From Rs1 sp038900335 (GTDB taxonomy: Bacteria; Pseudomonadota; Gammaproteobacteria; Pseudomonadales; Balneatricaceae), in NCBI GenBank assembly GCA_038900335.1, contig JBBMRB010000010.1, positions 85,213 through 149,212 of the forward strand: a DNA stretch of 64,000 bases. The letters run 5' to 3'. The translations under genes were made by a program, and so were the position numbers. The notes below the pieces were generated by a model. The model saw only the letters and a program-made list of their open reading frames with translations. It ran no database searches and was not told the DNA's origin. Shown one piece after another: positions 63,738 to 64,000 of the stretch (positions are counted from its first letter, which is position 1; every line of letters starts with the position of its first letter).

Positions 63738-64000
63738 CTTGCTACAGGGTGACCCAGAAAGTTACCTTAGAAACACAGCGAGATGATCGGTTTTTTCTTT
63801 AGCTTGTAAAGAGTCTTGAAAGAATGATAAGTTATTTAACTTCTTGTTTTTGAAAGATTAGTAATAAAGAAAATGATTGGTCGGGTTGGTTTTTAGTTTC
63901 ATGTTTTGATTTCTAATGTGTTGTTGTCGTGTTTATTGTTTTACTTTAATCGCTTCAAAAACAAATTAAAAATAAACGAAATAAAGATTGACTAACTCAG
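63738..64000 (+). other. Untranslated leader, probably of an rRNA operon (continues past window)
   Basis: More than 260 bases without a coding frame follow the promoter, including T-rich and G/T-rich stretches. No mature 16S sequence has begun by base 64000. rRNA is inferred from promoter type and leader length; a tRNA cluster is the alternative. Confidence 0.5.

Overview
The window looks like ordinary chromosome from an AT-rich marine gammaproteobacterium related to the Pseudomonas/Cellvibrio/Oceanospirillum side of the class. This is inferred from gene content and order, not from a search. Several blocks keep a Pseudomonas-like order: phoR-phoB-ubiA-ubiC; pstS-pstC-pstA-pstB-phoU with very large PstC and PstA; thrB, polA, engB, cytochrome c4, dsbA and a diguanylate cyclase; and ubiB-hisI-hisE-tatABC. 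I see no insertion sequence, prophage, CRISPR array or tRNA gene. The right end stops inside what looks like an rRNA operon promoter and leader.

Layout. 1-5.9 kb: a left-truncated 2OG-Fe(II) oxygenase; a leftward operon merR-cbiX-hemH-phrB (regulator, chelatase, ferrochelatase, photolyase); and a divergent DUF523/DUF1722 gene. The gap between the divergent genes carries four evenly arranged TTRTACAA-type repeats. 5.9-11.3 kb: a GGDEF-EAL protein, a DUF3144 protein and katG, with OxyR-like and FNR-like sites in the katG/Atm1-transporter gap. 11.3-19 kb: an Atm1-type ABC exporter, an NhaD antiporter, and a lipid A modification locus (eptA, PAP2 phosphatase, response regulator, kinase). 19-31.6 kb: a DMT transporter, a VOC protein, putA, a YiiX-type hydrolase, tdk, two small paralogous proteins, hexR, DUF416, two small envelope proteins and cysZ. 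31.6-45.8 kb: the Pho regulon core (phoBR and pst-phoU with three recognisable Pho boxes), interleaved with ubiCA, DUF1415 and an unusual DsbA-receiver-GGDEF fusion. 45.8-55.3 kb: yciA, srkA, an SDR, DUF938, uvrD, thrB and polA. 55.3-64 kb: a likely sigmaE-driven small RNA between polA and engB, engB, cytochrome c4, dsbA (also with a sigmaE-type promoter), a diguanylate cyclase, ubiB, hisIE, tatABC and the rRNA-type promoter.

How the genes work together. Four themes recur: phosphate sensing and uptake; envelope quality and defence (EptA/PAP2, DsbA, Tat, sigmaE-type promoters); light and oxidative stress (photolyase, ferrochelatase, KatG, Atm1); and cyclic-di-GMP turnover, with three GGDEF proteins, two of them linked to DsbA-type proteins by fusion or adjacency. 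The most interesting candidates are the ErsA-like sRNA with its GAACTT-N16-TCCTA promoter, the DsbA-GGDEF fusion, the four-repeat MerR operator, and the 11-bp-phased repeats in front of the PAP2/two-component genes.
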